Shown in pieces: positions 38,713 through 48,247 of a stretch of DNA of 64,000 nucleotides (position 1 is its first letter; each line of letters starts with the position of its first letter). Origin of the DNA: an uncultured Alphaproteobacteria bacterium. Its GTDB lineage: Bacteria; Pseudomonadota; Alphaproteobacteria; HIMB59; GCA-002718135. Both the position numbers and the translations under genes were made by a program. The stretch is taken from the NCBI GenBank assembly GCA_902621165.1, contig CACNKX010000003.1, positions 62,001-126,000 of the forward strand, read 5' to 3'. The notes beneath the pieces are model-generated. The model saw only the letters and a program-made list of their open reading frames with translations. It was not told the origin of the DNA and ran no database searches.

Positions 38713-40215
38713 ATGAAGAAACCTAATATTGTTATTTTTAATCCTGATCAGTGGAGAGGAGATATGCTTGGATATCTTGGTTATCCAGGCGCACAAACTC
38801 CTAATTTAGATAGTATAATTAAAGAAGACGGGGTTGCATTTAAGAATGCTTTTTGTCAAGCAACAGTTTGTACACCAAGTCGTTGCTCATTTATGACTGG
38901 CTGGTATCCACATGTACATGGTCATAGAACAATGCATTATATGTTACATACAGATCAAGGTGACTCCAGTATTTTATCAGAACTAAAAAATAAAGATTAC
39001 TTCATTTGGTGGGGTGGAAAAAATGATTTGATAGCAGGTCAGGAAGGATATCGTAATCATTGTGATATTTACTTTGAACCAACTAATAGAGATTTTCAAA
39101 AATGGGGTTACAGTCAACAACCTGGTACTCATGGTGGAGATTTATCATGGCGAGGACCTGAAGATGGAGATAATTATTATAGTTTCTTCAAGGGAAAATT
39201 AGATAAAAAAGATAAAGAAATTTATTTCGATGATGATTGGTCCATGGTTTATGGCGCATTAGATTTTATAAAAGATTATAAACAAGAAAAACCATTCTGT
39301 TTATTTCTACCACTTGGTTATCCGCATCCTCCTTACTGTGTAGAAGATCCATGGTTCTCATCAATTGATCGAAGTTTAATACCAAGTAGATATCAATACA
39401 AAACTTGGGAAGACAAGCCAAGTCTATTAAAAGGAATTATGGATGGACAAAGAATGCAAGATTGGACCGATGAACGTTGGAATGAATTACGAGCTGTATA
39501 TCTTGGTATGTGTGCAAGAGTAGATTATCAATTTGGACTTTTGGTCAATCAACTAAAAGAAAATAATTTGTATGATGATACTTTGATAATTTTTTTATCT
39601 GACCATGGTGACTTTACAGGTGATTATAATTTAGTTGAAAAAACACAAAATACTTTTCAAGACTGTCTTACGAATGTTCCTCTAATTATTAAACCACCAA
39701 AAAGTGAAAATACATTAAATGGTGTAAGCGATACAATGATTGAATTAATTGATATTGCGGGAACCATATATGATTACAGTAATATCGAGCCGTCATATTG
39801 GCATTTTGGCAAAAGTATTAAAAATTTTATTGAACAGAAAACTGATAATCATAGAGAAGAAGTATTTACGGAGGGTGGTAGACTTAGGTTAGAGAGACAA
39901 GCGAGTGAAAATCAAAGTCTTCAATTACCCCATGGCCTGTATTACCCTAGAGTTAGTTTACAAGGTCAAGAGGATGAAATTTTAATGCATACCAAAGCAA
40001 CAATGTGCAGAAATAAAAAATTTAAATATATTAAAAGAGCTTACGAAAAAGATGAGTTTTATAATTTAATCGAAGATCCAGGAGAAATTAATAATGTTAT
40101 TGATGATCCACAATATGCGTCACAACTCAAAGATCTAAAAGATAAAATGCTTTCCTGGTATCAAGAAACTTGTGATGTTGTTCCCTTAAAAGGTGATGAA
40201 AGAGATTTTAACTAA
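38713..40215 (+). CDS. sulfatase (type I, formylglycine)
   Basis: A 500-residue sulfatase. The residue to become formylglycine is Cys53 in CTPSR, with NPDQWRGD near the start and SDHGDF as the second metal site. The residues PHPPYCVEDPW form part of the substrate pocket. No signal peptide: KKPNIVIFN is the first beta strand, so the enzyme is cytoplasmic. It is the only sulfatase here on the plus strand and it is convergent with the PhyH gene (four-base overlap). Confidence 0.92.
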   Translation: MKKPNIVIFNPDQWRGDMLGYLGYPGAQTPNLDSIIKEDGVAFKNAFCQATVCTPSRCSFMTGWYPHVHGHRTMHYMLHTDQGDSSILSELKNKDYFIWWGGKNDLIAGQEGYRNHCDIYFEPTNRDFQKWGYSQQPGTHGGDLSWRGPEDGDNYYSFFKGKLDKKDKEIYFDDDWSMVYGALDFIKDYKQEKPFCLFLPLGYPHPPYCVEDPWFSSIDRSLIPSRYQYKTWEDKPSLLKGIMDGQRMQDWTDERWNELRAVYLGMCARVDYQFGLLVNQLKENNLYDDTLIIFLSDHGDFTGDYNLVEKTQNTFQDCLTNVPLIIKPPKSENTLNGVSDTMIELIDIAGTIYDYSNIEPSYWHFGKSIKNFIEQKTDNHREEVFTEGGRLRLERQASENQSLQLPHGLYYPRVSLQGQEDEILMHTKATMCRNKKFKYIKRAYEKDEFYNLIEDPGEINNVIDDPQYASQLKDLKDKMLSWYQETCDVVPLKGDERDFN

Positions 40216-41132
40216 TATAATTCATTCTCAATTCTAGTAAGCCAATAATCAATATCTAAATTTTTATTACCAGTGAGCATTCTCCAGAACTTAATTGTAT
40301 TAATTTTATCTAATCGATTTGTATCTGCCTCTTGCCAAGGATATGATTTCATTAAAATATCATTGACTGTTTTTTCTTGATTTTCATCTGTCCAATATAA
40401 TGCTTTATTAGGAAGTGGTTTATATTTTTTTTCAGGATCCCATAATAGTTCCTGTTTTTCTGTTGGTTGCAATCTTACTTTGAACATGTATCTAATCTCA
40501 TCTGAAAAATTAACACCTGCACCATGCCACAAGCCATTATGAAAGATCCCAATTGTACCTGCCTTACAAACTATTTTTTTTTGTCCTTTAATATTTTGAT
40601 ATTTAGCAATTCCCATTTCGTTTACAATTCTAAGATGCGTACCAGGGTGATATCTTGTTCCACCCATTTCTTTTGTAACATCAGTTGGAAAATAGAATAG
40701 TTGAATATCAAATGTAATTCTTGGATCGATTGTGCTGTCTTGATGATTAACCTGAGACATCTGTCTTTGATTAGTTTTTTTAAAGTATTTCGTTGGGAAT
40801 GTTAGATGAAGAAATTGATGATCAACTACAGCCTCAGATCCAACTAAACTATTAATTGCTCCTGCAACAACCTCATTTTGGAAAATTTTTTCTAAGGGAG
40901 ATTTGTGTGGATAAGCATTCTTGAGTGGTGTTCCTGCAGGAATTCTTGGAATGCTGCTAGAAGCTTTAATATTTTGAAAATACTTTTGCATATTATCAAC
41001 GTTTTCAATTTCAGTATGTCCAATATCGTTTAAAAATTCTTTATTAGTTTCATTATCTATTAATCCATCAAAAAATAAGCATCCGCTATTTGCAAACTCT
41101 GCCATTTGCTCAGTTGATAATAATTGTACCAT
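40212..41132 (-). CDS. phytanoyl-CoA dioxygenase (PhyH) family protein
   Basis: A Fe(II)/2-oxoglutarate-type oxygenase of 306 residues. The iron triad is His130 and Asp132 in VNHQDST plus His203 in GLWHGAG, and the 2-oxoglutarate arginine may be in FKVRLQP. Members hydroxylate small acids, amines or lipids. It is followed upstream by a 92-residue gene (one-base gap) and sulfatases, so it may take part in breaking down the same sulfated compound. The substrate is unknown. Confidence 0.85.
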   Translation of the reverse strand: MVQLLSTEQMAEFANSGCLFFDGLIDNETNKEFLNDIGHTEIENVDNMQKYFQNIKASSSIPRIPAGTPLKNAYPHKSPLEKIFQNEVVAGAINSLVGSEAVVDHQFLHLTFPTKYFKKTNQRQMSQVNHQDSTIDPRITFDIQLFYFPTDVTKEMGGTRYHPGTHLRIVNEMGIAKYQNIKGQKKIVCKAGTIGIFHNGLWHGAGVNFSDEIRYMFKVRLQPTEKQELLWDPEKKYKPLPNKALYWTDENQEKTVNDILMKSYPWQEADTNRLDKINTIKFWRMLTGNKNLDIDYWLTRIENELY

Positions 41133-41133
41133 C

Positions 41134-41412
41134 TTAAAAATCTCCTTCTTCTATTTTTTCAAAAAAAAATTCATGTTTTAAATATGAAGTCCTAAATTCT
41201 TCTCCTGGATGCTCTGGAATGGCTTGACTTGATTGAAATAATCTCCATCCATCTAATAAGGCGTCGAGGCCTGTAGGATAAGGAGGCTCATCACTATCAC
41301 CTGTCATATGGAGTTTTTGACCAGTACCATCAAAAGTAGCCCATGAAATAACTTCAGCTTCTAGACTCGGAAACTTCAAATAAAGAACTAAAACTTTTTG
41401 TCTTTTGGTCAT
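41134..41412 (-). CDS. 92-residue protein of unknown function between PhyH and sulfatase genes
   Basis: A soluble protein of 92 residues with VLVLYLKFPSLEAEVISWA at the start and PPYPTGLDALLDGWRLFQ in the middle; the C terminus is acidic. I do not recognise a named domain. It abuts both the PhyH gene (one base) and the sulfatase gene (no gap), so all three are translated from one message. A partner or regulator of one of these enzymes is possible, but nothing in the sequence proves it. Confidence 0.75.
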   Translation of the reverse strand: MTKRQKVLVLYLKFPSLEAEVISWATFDGTGQKLHMTGDSDEPPYPTGLDALLDGWRLFQSSQAIPEHPGEEFRTSYLKHEFFFEKIEEGDF

Positions 41413-42924
41413 TTAGTTTTCTTTAAAATAATTGTTTAATAATTCCTTTGGTGGATCATAAGTTTTAATTTCATTCAGCATAAGATTTTTATATTTATTT
41501 ATTAAATTTTCATCATTAATAGGATTTAATTGTCCAGGATCATCCTTTAAATTATAAAGAGCACATTTAGTATCTTCTAATGCTTTATGTGGATCTGATT
41601 TTCTAAGAATTCTATTAACTTTCATTACTGGAATATTTTTAGTAAAGTTAAATGGCTCATGCATTGTAGCAGTTTGCAACTCTTCATGTGAAAAAAATTG
41701 CCTCATATTGGTTGGCATCAATGTATATTGAAATCTACTTCTATCATATTGATCAAAATTTTCTGGAAAATGAAAATATGTATAATTTCCATCGGATATA
41801 TTTATTCCCCCACCCCAATATCCATACAAAGCAAAATGCTTATTTTCACTGTCTTTATCTAGAAAGTTTAATATAGATTTACCTTTAACCTCTTTAGGAA
41901 GATTGTGACCATGCATTGTCATGAATGTTGGCATCAAATCAATATTTTGAGTTACAACATTTCTTTGCTCACCCGAATATTGTTTGTATTCCGGGTGATA
42001 AAAATAAAAAGGTATATTTGCAATTTCATTATACAAAGGCATTCTATTTTTAGCCCACCAATCATGTTCTCCAAGCATGAAACCATGATCTGTAGTTAAA
42101 ATCAATGCAGTGTCATTCCATAAATTATTTTCATCAAAATAATCTAAAACCGTACCAAGTAAATAATCACATAGACCAACTAAAGCAATGTAATTGGCTT
42201 TTAACTCTGCAACCTCATCATCTGTTTCTTTCACTCTATCATACTGAGGCCAATCTAATCTTGGGCCAGTATAATTTGTTTTTAGTTTTTCTCTAAATCG
42301 CTCTGGCGCAAAAAAAGGTTCGTGAGGATCAAAAGTTTCGAGTTGAAGAAACCAATTATCAGAATCTTTATTAATATTTATAAAGTCTAAACCAGATTCA
42401 AAACATTTAACTGAAGGAAAATCTTTTTCTTCTTTAATAAATTCACTATTGATTGCGTAATGATAATAACCTGTTTCTCTATCAGTTAAATTTAATTGTG
42501 ATTGATGATATTTTTCTCTTAATTTTTCAAGTGGTGGTTGAACCATTGCTTTCCACGGGTCACTCTCTTGTCCTCTAATAAAATCCCATGAGTTAAATCT
42601 ATTATGATACGTTGCACCACCATCTTCGAAGTAATGATAATGATCAGTCACAAGATGAGTATATGTATTATTAAGTCTTAAGATTTCTGGAAATGAATTA
42701 TCAAATGGTTCTAAAGGACCCCATGCACGGTGAAGAAAACTTAATCGACCTGAATGCATATCACGTCTTGCCGGCATACAGGGCATACTACCAATATAAT
42801 GATTATTAAATTGAACTGATTTTTTTGCTAATCGGTTAAAATTTGGTGTTTCAATATATTTACCACCATAAGAATTTAACATTCTTTTATTTAATGAATC
42901 AAATAAAAGAAAAACTGTTTTCAT
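41413..42924 (-). CDS. sulfatase (type I, formylglycine)
   Basis: A 503-residue sulfatase. Cys49 in CMPARR is the formylglycine site; FDSLNKRMLNSYGG is the N-terminal metal loop and TTDHGFMLGEHDWWAKN the second. There is no signal peptide. The N-terminal KTVFLLFDSLN differs from the other four, so it is a separate subfamily. It is transcribed in the same run as three other sulfatases. Confidence 0.9.
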   Translation of the reverse strand: MKTVFLLFDSLNKRMLNSYGGKYIETPNFNRLAKKSVQFNNHYIGSMPCMPARRDMHSGRLSFLHRAWGPLEPFDNSFPEILRLNNTYTHLVTDHYHYFEDGGATYHNRFNSWDFIRGQESDPWKAMVQPPLEKLREKYHQSQLNLTDRETGYYHYAINSEFIKEEKDFPSVKCFESGLDFININKDSDNWFLQLETFDPHEPFFAPERFREKLKTNYTGPRLDWPQYDRVKETDDEVAELKANYIALVGLCDYLLGTVLDYFDENNLWNDTALILTTDHGFMLGEHDWWAKNRMPLYNEIANIPFYFYHPEYKQYSGEQRNVVTQNIDLMPTFMTMHGHNLPKEVKGKSILNFLDKDSENKHFALYGYWGGGINISDGNYTYFHFPENFDQYDRSRFQYTLMPTNMRQFFSHEELQTATMHEPFNFTKNIPVMKVNRILRKSDPHKALEDTKCALYNLKDDPGQLNPINDENLINKYKNLMLNEIKTYDPPKELLNNYFKEN

Positions 42925-42955
42925 AAATACCAGACTAATACGAAAAAAATAATTA

Positions 42956-44323
42956 TTAAAGTTTTTTCTTTAATCTATGAAAAGAATCAGGATTTAATCC
43001 CATTTGACCAGGATTATTTACATTTTTAGCTTTTATAATTTTAGTTGTTATATTTTCAACTTTTTTAATTTTACTTTTAATCTTTTTTCTTAAGGAGGTT
43101 ACTATTTCATCATAAGTACTAATACCAATTAAGTTATTTAATTCATACGGATCAGCATCAAGATCGTATAAATTTGTTTCTGTGTATTGATTAGATGAAG
43201 GTTTATCACTCCCATTAGAGTCTTGATCAGCAATACAATATTTCCATTTTTCAGTTCTTAAACTTCTAGCTAATTGACTCTCACTAATTTGAACAAAAAT
43301 TTCGTTTTCCCATTTTTTTGATGTTTTATTTACTAAGGGCAATACTGAACTACCATCACAATGAGAGGTATTTTTTACTTTTGCCAAATCTAATATTGTT
43401 GCATGAATATCTAATATATTGGTTAGTTCTTTTATTCGGCCACCTTGTTGGAAAACATTTCCAATTAAAGAAGTAGGAACCCGTATTGAACTTTCATGAC
43501 ATGAACGTTTATATTCTCTATTTCGTGTTTTAAAATTATTTCCATGATCTGATGTAAAAATAATTGCACTATCATCAAATAATTTTAAGCTTTTAATAAC
43601 ATCAATCATTCTTCCATAAGCTTCATCTATTCTCTTCACCATTCCATAATAACCTCCTAAATGTCGAGGAGAAGATCCAACCAGAGATGAAAGATCTGGA
43701 GGAGACCACTTGCCTGTATATTTTTCTCTGTATCCAATAGGTGGTGGATAATCATCTGTATTGTTTTGGTGATGTGGCTCAATAAGAGAGACGAAAAGAA
43801 AAAATGGTTTTTTTTGATTTAGTTTTATAAAATTTATAGCTGCATCAGTTATTGCATCAACTCTATATCCTGGAAGAAATACTTTTTTATTTTGTCCATC
43901 ATAAACATATGTTTCATAAGCATCAGAAGTAAATTCTAATAGATTTGATCCTAACCAATAATCATAACCACCTCTATCCTCTTTTTTAACCGGTTCAGAT
44001 GAGCCGAGATGCCATTTTCCAATATATCCAGTTGCATAACCTTCTTTTGATAAATGTTTTGCTAGAGTTTTAATATTTTTTTTTAAAGGTATTCTATTTT
44101 TAAAACATCCAGTTTTTGTTGCATACATTCCTGATTGTAATGAAGCTCTTGCAGGCCCACAAACTGGTTGGCATGTAAATGAGTTATAAAGATGTGTACC
44201 TTCGACTGCATAATGATCGAAGTTCTCCATCAAGGATAATGGATTACCATGTAAACCAGAAGTATCCCAGCGTTGTTGATCAGTAAAAAATACAATAATA
44301 TTTGGTTTAGATTTAATATTCAT
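42956..44323 (-). CDS. sulfatase or phosphonate monoester hydrolase-like enzyme
   Basis: A 455-residue member of the alkaline phosphatase superfamily. Cys55 in VCGPARAS is the formylglycine residue, TDQQRWDTSG the N-terminal metal loop and TSDHGNNFKTRNREYKR the second. The CGPAR variant also occurs in phosphonate monoester/phosphodiester hydrolases, so the ester type is uncertain. No signal peptide. Twelve bases separate it from the next sulfatase gene. Confidence 0.85.
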   Translation of the reverse strand: MNIKSKPNIIVFFTDQQRWDTSGLHGNPLSLMENFDHYAVEGTHLYNSFTCQPVCGPARASLQSGMYATKTGCFKNRIPLKKNIKTLAKHLSKEGYATGYIGKWHLGSSEPVKKEDRGGYDYWLGSNLLEFTSDAYETYVYDGQNKKVFLPGYRVDAITDAAINFIKLNQKKPFFLFVSLIEPHHQNNTDDYPPPIGYREKYTGKWSPPDLSSLVGSSPRHLGGYYGMVKRIDEAYGRMIDVIKSLKLFDDSAIIFTSDHGNNFKTRNREYKRSCHESSIRVPTSLIGNVFQQGGRIKELTNILDIHATILDLAKVKNTSHCDGSSVLPLVNKTSKKWENEIFVQISESQLARSLRTEKWKYCIADQDSNGSDKPSSNQYTETNLYDLDADPYELNNLIGISTYDEIVTSLRKKIKSKIKKVENITTKIIKAKNVNNPGQMGLNPDSFHRLKKKL

Positions 44324-44335
44324 TATGATTTAGAT

Positions 44336-45835
44336 TTATTTACTAAAAGGTTTTCCTTTATATTTCCTAAGATTGTCAGCGTGTTTTTTTCTATCTGTTT
44401 TTTCAAGACGCTCAACATATGTATTCCAGACTTTTGAATAAATATTTGCATGATGAGGACCACCTTCTCTAATTACACCTTGAAGTGGATCTCCTCTATC
44501 AGCCTCATACATATTTTCTTCAATCCACTCATCGATTAAAAACATTCCATGAGCTACGAGATCTTTATGCTGATCTGCGAGATTATTCAACTCATGCGGA
44601 TCCTTTTCAATATCAAAAAGCATATATTTTGGAAAATCTTTTAAACCAGTATCGTACGTTCTTATCAGTAACCAATTATCCCATCTTACAGATCTTTGAC
44701 AACTCCAAGCACCATGACTAATAACTAAATAATCTCTTCCATTTGATGATTTACTATTAGTTAAATTTTCAGTGAAATTAATACCATCCCATCTGTCAGG
44801 TTGAGAAGATGAAGTAATTTGAGAAATAGTTGAAGTTAAATCTAAATTATAAAATTTATTTTCTACAGTACTTCCTTTATTTGTATCTGTTATCCCTGGC
44901 CATCTAATTATTAATGGAACTCTATTAGTTATATGATCAGCTGTTTGGTGATCTCCCCAAACATTTAACTCACCTTGATTTTCTCCGTGGTCTGCTGAAA
45001 TAATTATTGCTGTATCATCCCAAAGATTCATTTTTTTTAAATCTTCAAAAACTTCATTTAAATAAAAATCTGCGTATTTAATTCCAGTATCATATGCATC
45101 AATTTGTTCTTTAGCATCAGAAGTATTTTTAATTTCACCCACTCCCATTGTATACTTTCCTCCAAGATCTTCATCAAATCCTGGAACTTCTCTAGCGCTA
45201 TGCGGTCCGAAACTATTCCTTTGTTTTTTAATTAATTCTTCTGTTACCCATTCTTCGATAGGATCATCTTTAAATGGATTTCCAAATTCTTCAGGAGTAT
45301 CATATGGAGTATGAGGGTCCCACATATTTACATGTAAGAACCAATTTTCTTTTTCTCCATTATTTTCTAACCATTTTTTTATAACAGGGTAGACTTCATC
45401 AGCATTTTCTAATCCACCTTTTCCAGTGTCATATGTTTCGGTAAAACCAAACCAAACTTGATAGGCAGTATGTCTTTCAGGGAAAGGACTGATACTTGCT
45501 GTATAATATCCTGCATCTCGAAGAACTTTTCCAAGAGATGTAAAAGCGTATTCTCCTCTCAAACCGCCTTTAAATTCTCTATTCCAAATATTTTTTCTAG
45601 GAGCAATATCAGAGAATTCACCGCCATGATTAACAACTCCAGTTTTGAAACCAAAATTACCTCCAAACAAAGCAGTTCTGCTAGGTAGGCACGGTGTGTC
45701 AGTTGAATAAAAATTTGTAAACTTGACCCCTTCTTTTGCTATTGAATCAATCGTAGGAGATGTGTTTCTATGATAACCATAACATCCTAAATGATCAGGC
45801 CTCAAAGAGTCTATGTCTACGTATAAAATTCTCAT
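44336..45835 (-). CDS. sulfatase (type I, formylglycine)
   Basis: A 499-residue sulfatase with Cys49 in PCLPSRTAL as the formylglycine site, DIDSLRPDHLGCYG as the N-terminal metal loop and SADHGENQGELNVWGDH as the second. No signal peptide. The middle WFLHVNMWDPHTPYDTP is a common pocket segment. It lies 16 bases behind the sulfatase at 45852-47393. Confidence 0.9.
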   Translation of the reverse strand: MRILYVDIDSLRPDHLGCYGYHRNTSPTIDSIAKEGVKFTNFYSTDTPCLPSRTALFGGNFGFKTGVVNHGGEFSDIAPRKNIWNREFKGGLRGEYAFTSLGKVLRDAGYYTASISPFPERHTAYQVWFGFTETYDTGKGGLENADEVYPVIKKWLENNGEKENWFLHVNMWDPHTPYDTPEEFGNPFKDDPIEEWVTEELIKKQRNSFGPHSAREVPGFDEDLGGKYTMGVGEIKNTSDAKEQIDAYDTGIKYADFYLNEVFEDLKKMNLWDDTAIIISADHGENQGELNVWGDHQTADHITNRVPLIIRWPGITDTNKGSTVENKFYNLDLTSTISQITSSSQPDRWDGINFTENLTNSKSSNGRDYLVISHGAWSCQRSVRWDNWLLIRTYDTGLKDFPKYMLFDIEKDPHELNNLADQHKDLVAHGMFLIDEWIEENMYEADRGDPLQGVIREGGPHHANIYSKVWNTYVERLEKTDRKKHADNLRKYKGKPFSK

Positions 45836-45851
45836 CTTTATCCTTTCTTAA

Positions 45852-47393
45852 TTAAGCGCCTGAAACTCTTTTCATTTTTGATGTTTCATCTTTTAACGTG
45901 GCTTGCGCAAACTTGAATAATAAATCTTTTTTTAATGTTTGTGCGTTCGTATTATCCCATAAATTATTATATTCGTTTGGATCATTTTCTAAATCAAAAA
46001 GTTCACCATAGTTAGCTTCTCGGTAAATAGAAATTTTATAATTATCATTAATATAAGTTTTTAAATGAGGCATTCTTGGATTATGTCTGTTTTCAACAAA
46101 TATATGTGAACGGATACTTTCCTTGTTGCCATAAAATACATCCGTTTGATCCACTCCTTGCATTTGGGTTGGTATATCAATGCCCGCGACTTTTAAAAAT
46201 GTTGGCGCAAGATCAACTAAACTCAATAAAGATGAAGATGATGAATTTTGAGGAACTTTATCTGGCCATCTAACAATAAATGGTAAACGGAGCATATCTT
46301 CATAGTGGAATGGTCCTTTAGCAATTAAACCATGCTGTCCTATAAAGTGACCATGATCAGTAGTAAAAATAATTATGGTATTATCAAGTTCACCCATTTG
46401 ATCTAACTTATTAATTATTTTTCCAATATTCTTATCCATAAAACTAACCATGCCATAATAAATTGCCATGTCTTTTTTTAATTCTTCCATAGGATACAGA
46501 TGACTCATGCAACCATGAGCGTTAAATGGTGAATGCCAATTGTCAAAATCAGGATTTGTCGTTTGTGTTTTTCCAAAATGTGGTGGATTTAATTCGTGTT
46601 CACCTTCTTTTAACGTTCCAGGTGACATGTCTTCTGGATTATACATTGATGCCCATGGTTCACTTAATACGTATGGTGGATGTGGATCCTGAAAGCTTGT
46701 CCAAAGAAAAAATGGCTTGTCATCTTTTTGTTGATCTAAAAATTCAATTGATCTTTCAGCTGTCCAATTTGTGTAGTGATGTTTTTCATCTAACTTCCAA
46801 ACCCTATCCGGTCTTGCCCAGTAGTCATATTCGCGAGCAATTGGAGGAGCATATTTAGAAGTTTCACCAGGCACTGGTTGAAAATATTCTTTCCAATCAC
46901 TAAGACCGTTTTGTTCCATCCAAATTGCATAATGTTGACCTACATGACTTTCATCTGCATGATTACGTGCTAGCTCAATATGTTCAAAGCCATACCAAGG
47001 TCCTTTAAAATTTTTCCAAAATTCTAAATCTCTTAAAGTTGGTTGTCCTTCTATAGATTCCTGACCTGGAACTGAAGTTAATGGCTGGAAATGTGCTTTA
47101 CCAATTAAACCAGTAGAGTAACCATTTTTGTATAAAAGTTCTCCAATAGTTTCTACTTCTTCATCTAATTTAACTCCAATTGTCCAAGCTCCATGAGAAG
47201 ACGGATATTGTCCAGTAATAATACTTGCTCTTGACGGCGTGCAAACTGGTGATGGACAATAAGCTCTTGTAAAATTCATACCCTCATCACAAAGCTTATC
47301 TAAATACGGTGTTTGTATTTTTGAATTAAATTTTCCAATAGTATCATGATGCTGTTGATCGGAAGTAATTAATAAAATATTTGGCCTTTTCAT
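45852..47393 (-). CDS. sulfatase (type I, formylglycine)
   Basis: A 513-residue sulfatase with Cys51 in VCTPSRASIITG, TSDQQHHDTIG at the N-terminal metal site and TTDHGHFIGQHGLIAKG at the second. No signal peptide. It starts two bases after the permease gene stop, so it is in one operon with the Tat-exported binding protein and the MalFG pair, and it likely acts on what they import. Confidence 0.92.
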   Translation of the reverse strand: MKRPNILLITSDQQHHDTIGKFNSKIQTPYLDKLCDEGMNFTRAYCPSPVCTPSRASIITGQYPSSHGAWTIGVKLDEEVETIGELLYKNGYSTGLIGKAHFQPLTSVPGQESIEGQPTLRDLEFWKNFKGPWYGFEHIELARNHADESHVGQHYAIWMEQNGLSDWKEYFQPVPGETSKYAPPIAREYDYWARPDRVWKLDEKHHYTNWTAERSIEFLDQQKDDKPFFLWTSFQDPHPPYVLSEPWASMYNPEDMSPGTLKEGEHELNPPHFGKTQTTNPDFDNWHSPFNAHGCMSHLYPMEELKKDMAIYYGMVSFMDKNIGKIINKLDQMGELDNTIIIFTTDHGHFIGQHGLIAKGPFHYEDMLRLPFIVRWPDKVPQNSSSSSLLSLVDLAPTFLKVAGIDIPTQMQGVDQTDVFYGNKESIRSHIFVENRHNPRMPHLKTYINDNYKISIYREANYGELFDLENDPNEYNNLWDNTNAQTLKKDLLFKFAQATLKDETSKMKRVSGA

Positions 47394-47395
47394 AT

Positions 47396-48247
47396 TTACC
47401 CTTTTACAGCTCCTTGAACACCTTCAACAAAATATTTTTGCATAAACAAAAATAAAATAATTATAGGCAAAATAGTTATAACAGATGCAGCTGCCATACC
47501 AGACCAATCGACAAAGTACTCACCTTTAAAAGCGTACACGCCTACGGATAGTGTTCGTATATCAGGATTACCTAATGTGATGACAACTGGTAACAAGAAG
47601 TCATTCCATGCATGCAAAACTTGTAGAATAGAAACTGTAGCTACTACTGGTTTTGTTAAAGGTAACATGATTGAAATAAATGTTCGAACAAAGCCCGCTC
47701 CATCCATTTTAGCTGCTTCTTCAAGCTCTACAGGAACTCTCGAAAAATATCCTGCAAACAATAAAATATAAATTACTGGAGTGTGTCCTGCTGTTGCGAG
47801 TGTTAGTCCAATTAAGTTTTTAGAAATATTTAAATTATTTAATAAATCAAAAACAGGAATAATTGTGTAACCTTGAGGAATAAAAATTGTACTAATTAAA
47901 ATTCCTATAAGTATTTTTTTTCCTGGAAAAGAATATCTTCCAATTACGTAACCAAACATACCAGTTGTTACGACAACTATAATTACCGAAACAACTGTGA
48001 TAATAAGGGTGTTAAAAAAATACCTACCCATATTTGCACCAAACCATGCTCTTTCAAAATTTTCCCAAACAAGCCGGTCAGGGATTAAACCTAAGCCTCC
48101 CCAAATTTCAAAATCAGTTTTGAAAGAGGCTGAAAGTACCCACAGTAATGGATAGATCCAAAAGAAAGAGAAAATAATAAAAGCTATAGTTATAATTAAA
48201 TATTTAACTTGGTTTTTTTCAGCAATAAAATTTAAGTATCTGCTCAT
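47396..48247 (-). CDS. carbohydrate ABC importer permease, MalG type
   Basis: A 283-residue membrane subunit. The EAA loop is VELEEAAKMDGAGFVRTFIS and the C-terminal MQKYFVEGVQGAVKG is typical of MalG-type sugar permeases. The ATG at 48247 lies within the stop of the MalF-type gene (ATGA), so the longer frame to 48331 is rejected. Sulfatases follow it directly. Confidence 0.9.
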   Translation of the reverse strand: MSRYLNFIAEKNQVKYLIITIAFIIFSFFWIYPLLWVLSASFKTDFEIWGGLGLIPDRLVWENFERAWFGANMGRYFFNTLIITVVSVIIVVVTTGMFGYVIGRYSFPGKKILIGILISTIFIPQGYTIIPVFDLLNNLNISKNLIGLTLATAGHTPVIYILLFAGYFSRVPVELEEAAKMDGAGFVRTFISIMLPLTKPVVATVSILQVLHAWNDFLLPVVITLGNPDIRTLSVGVYAFKGEYFVDWSGMAAASVITILPIIILFLFMQKYFVEGVQGAVKG

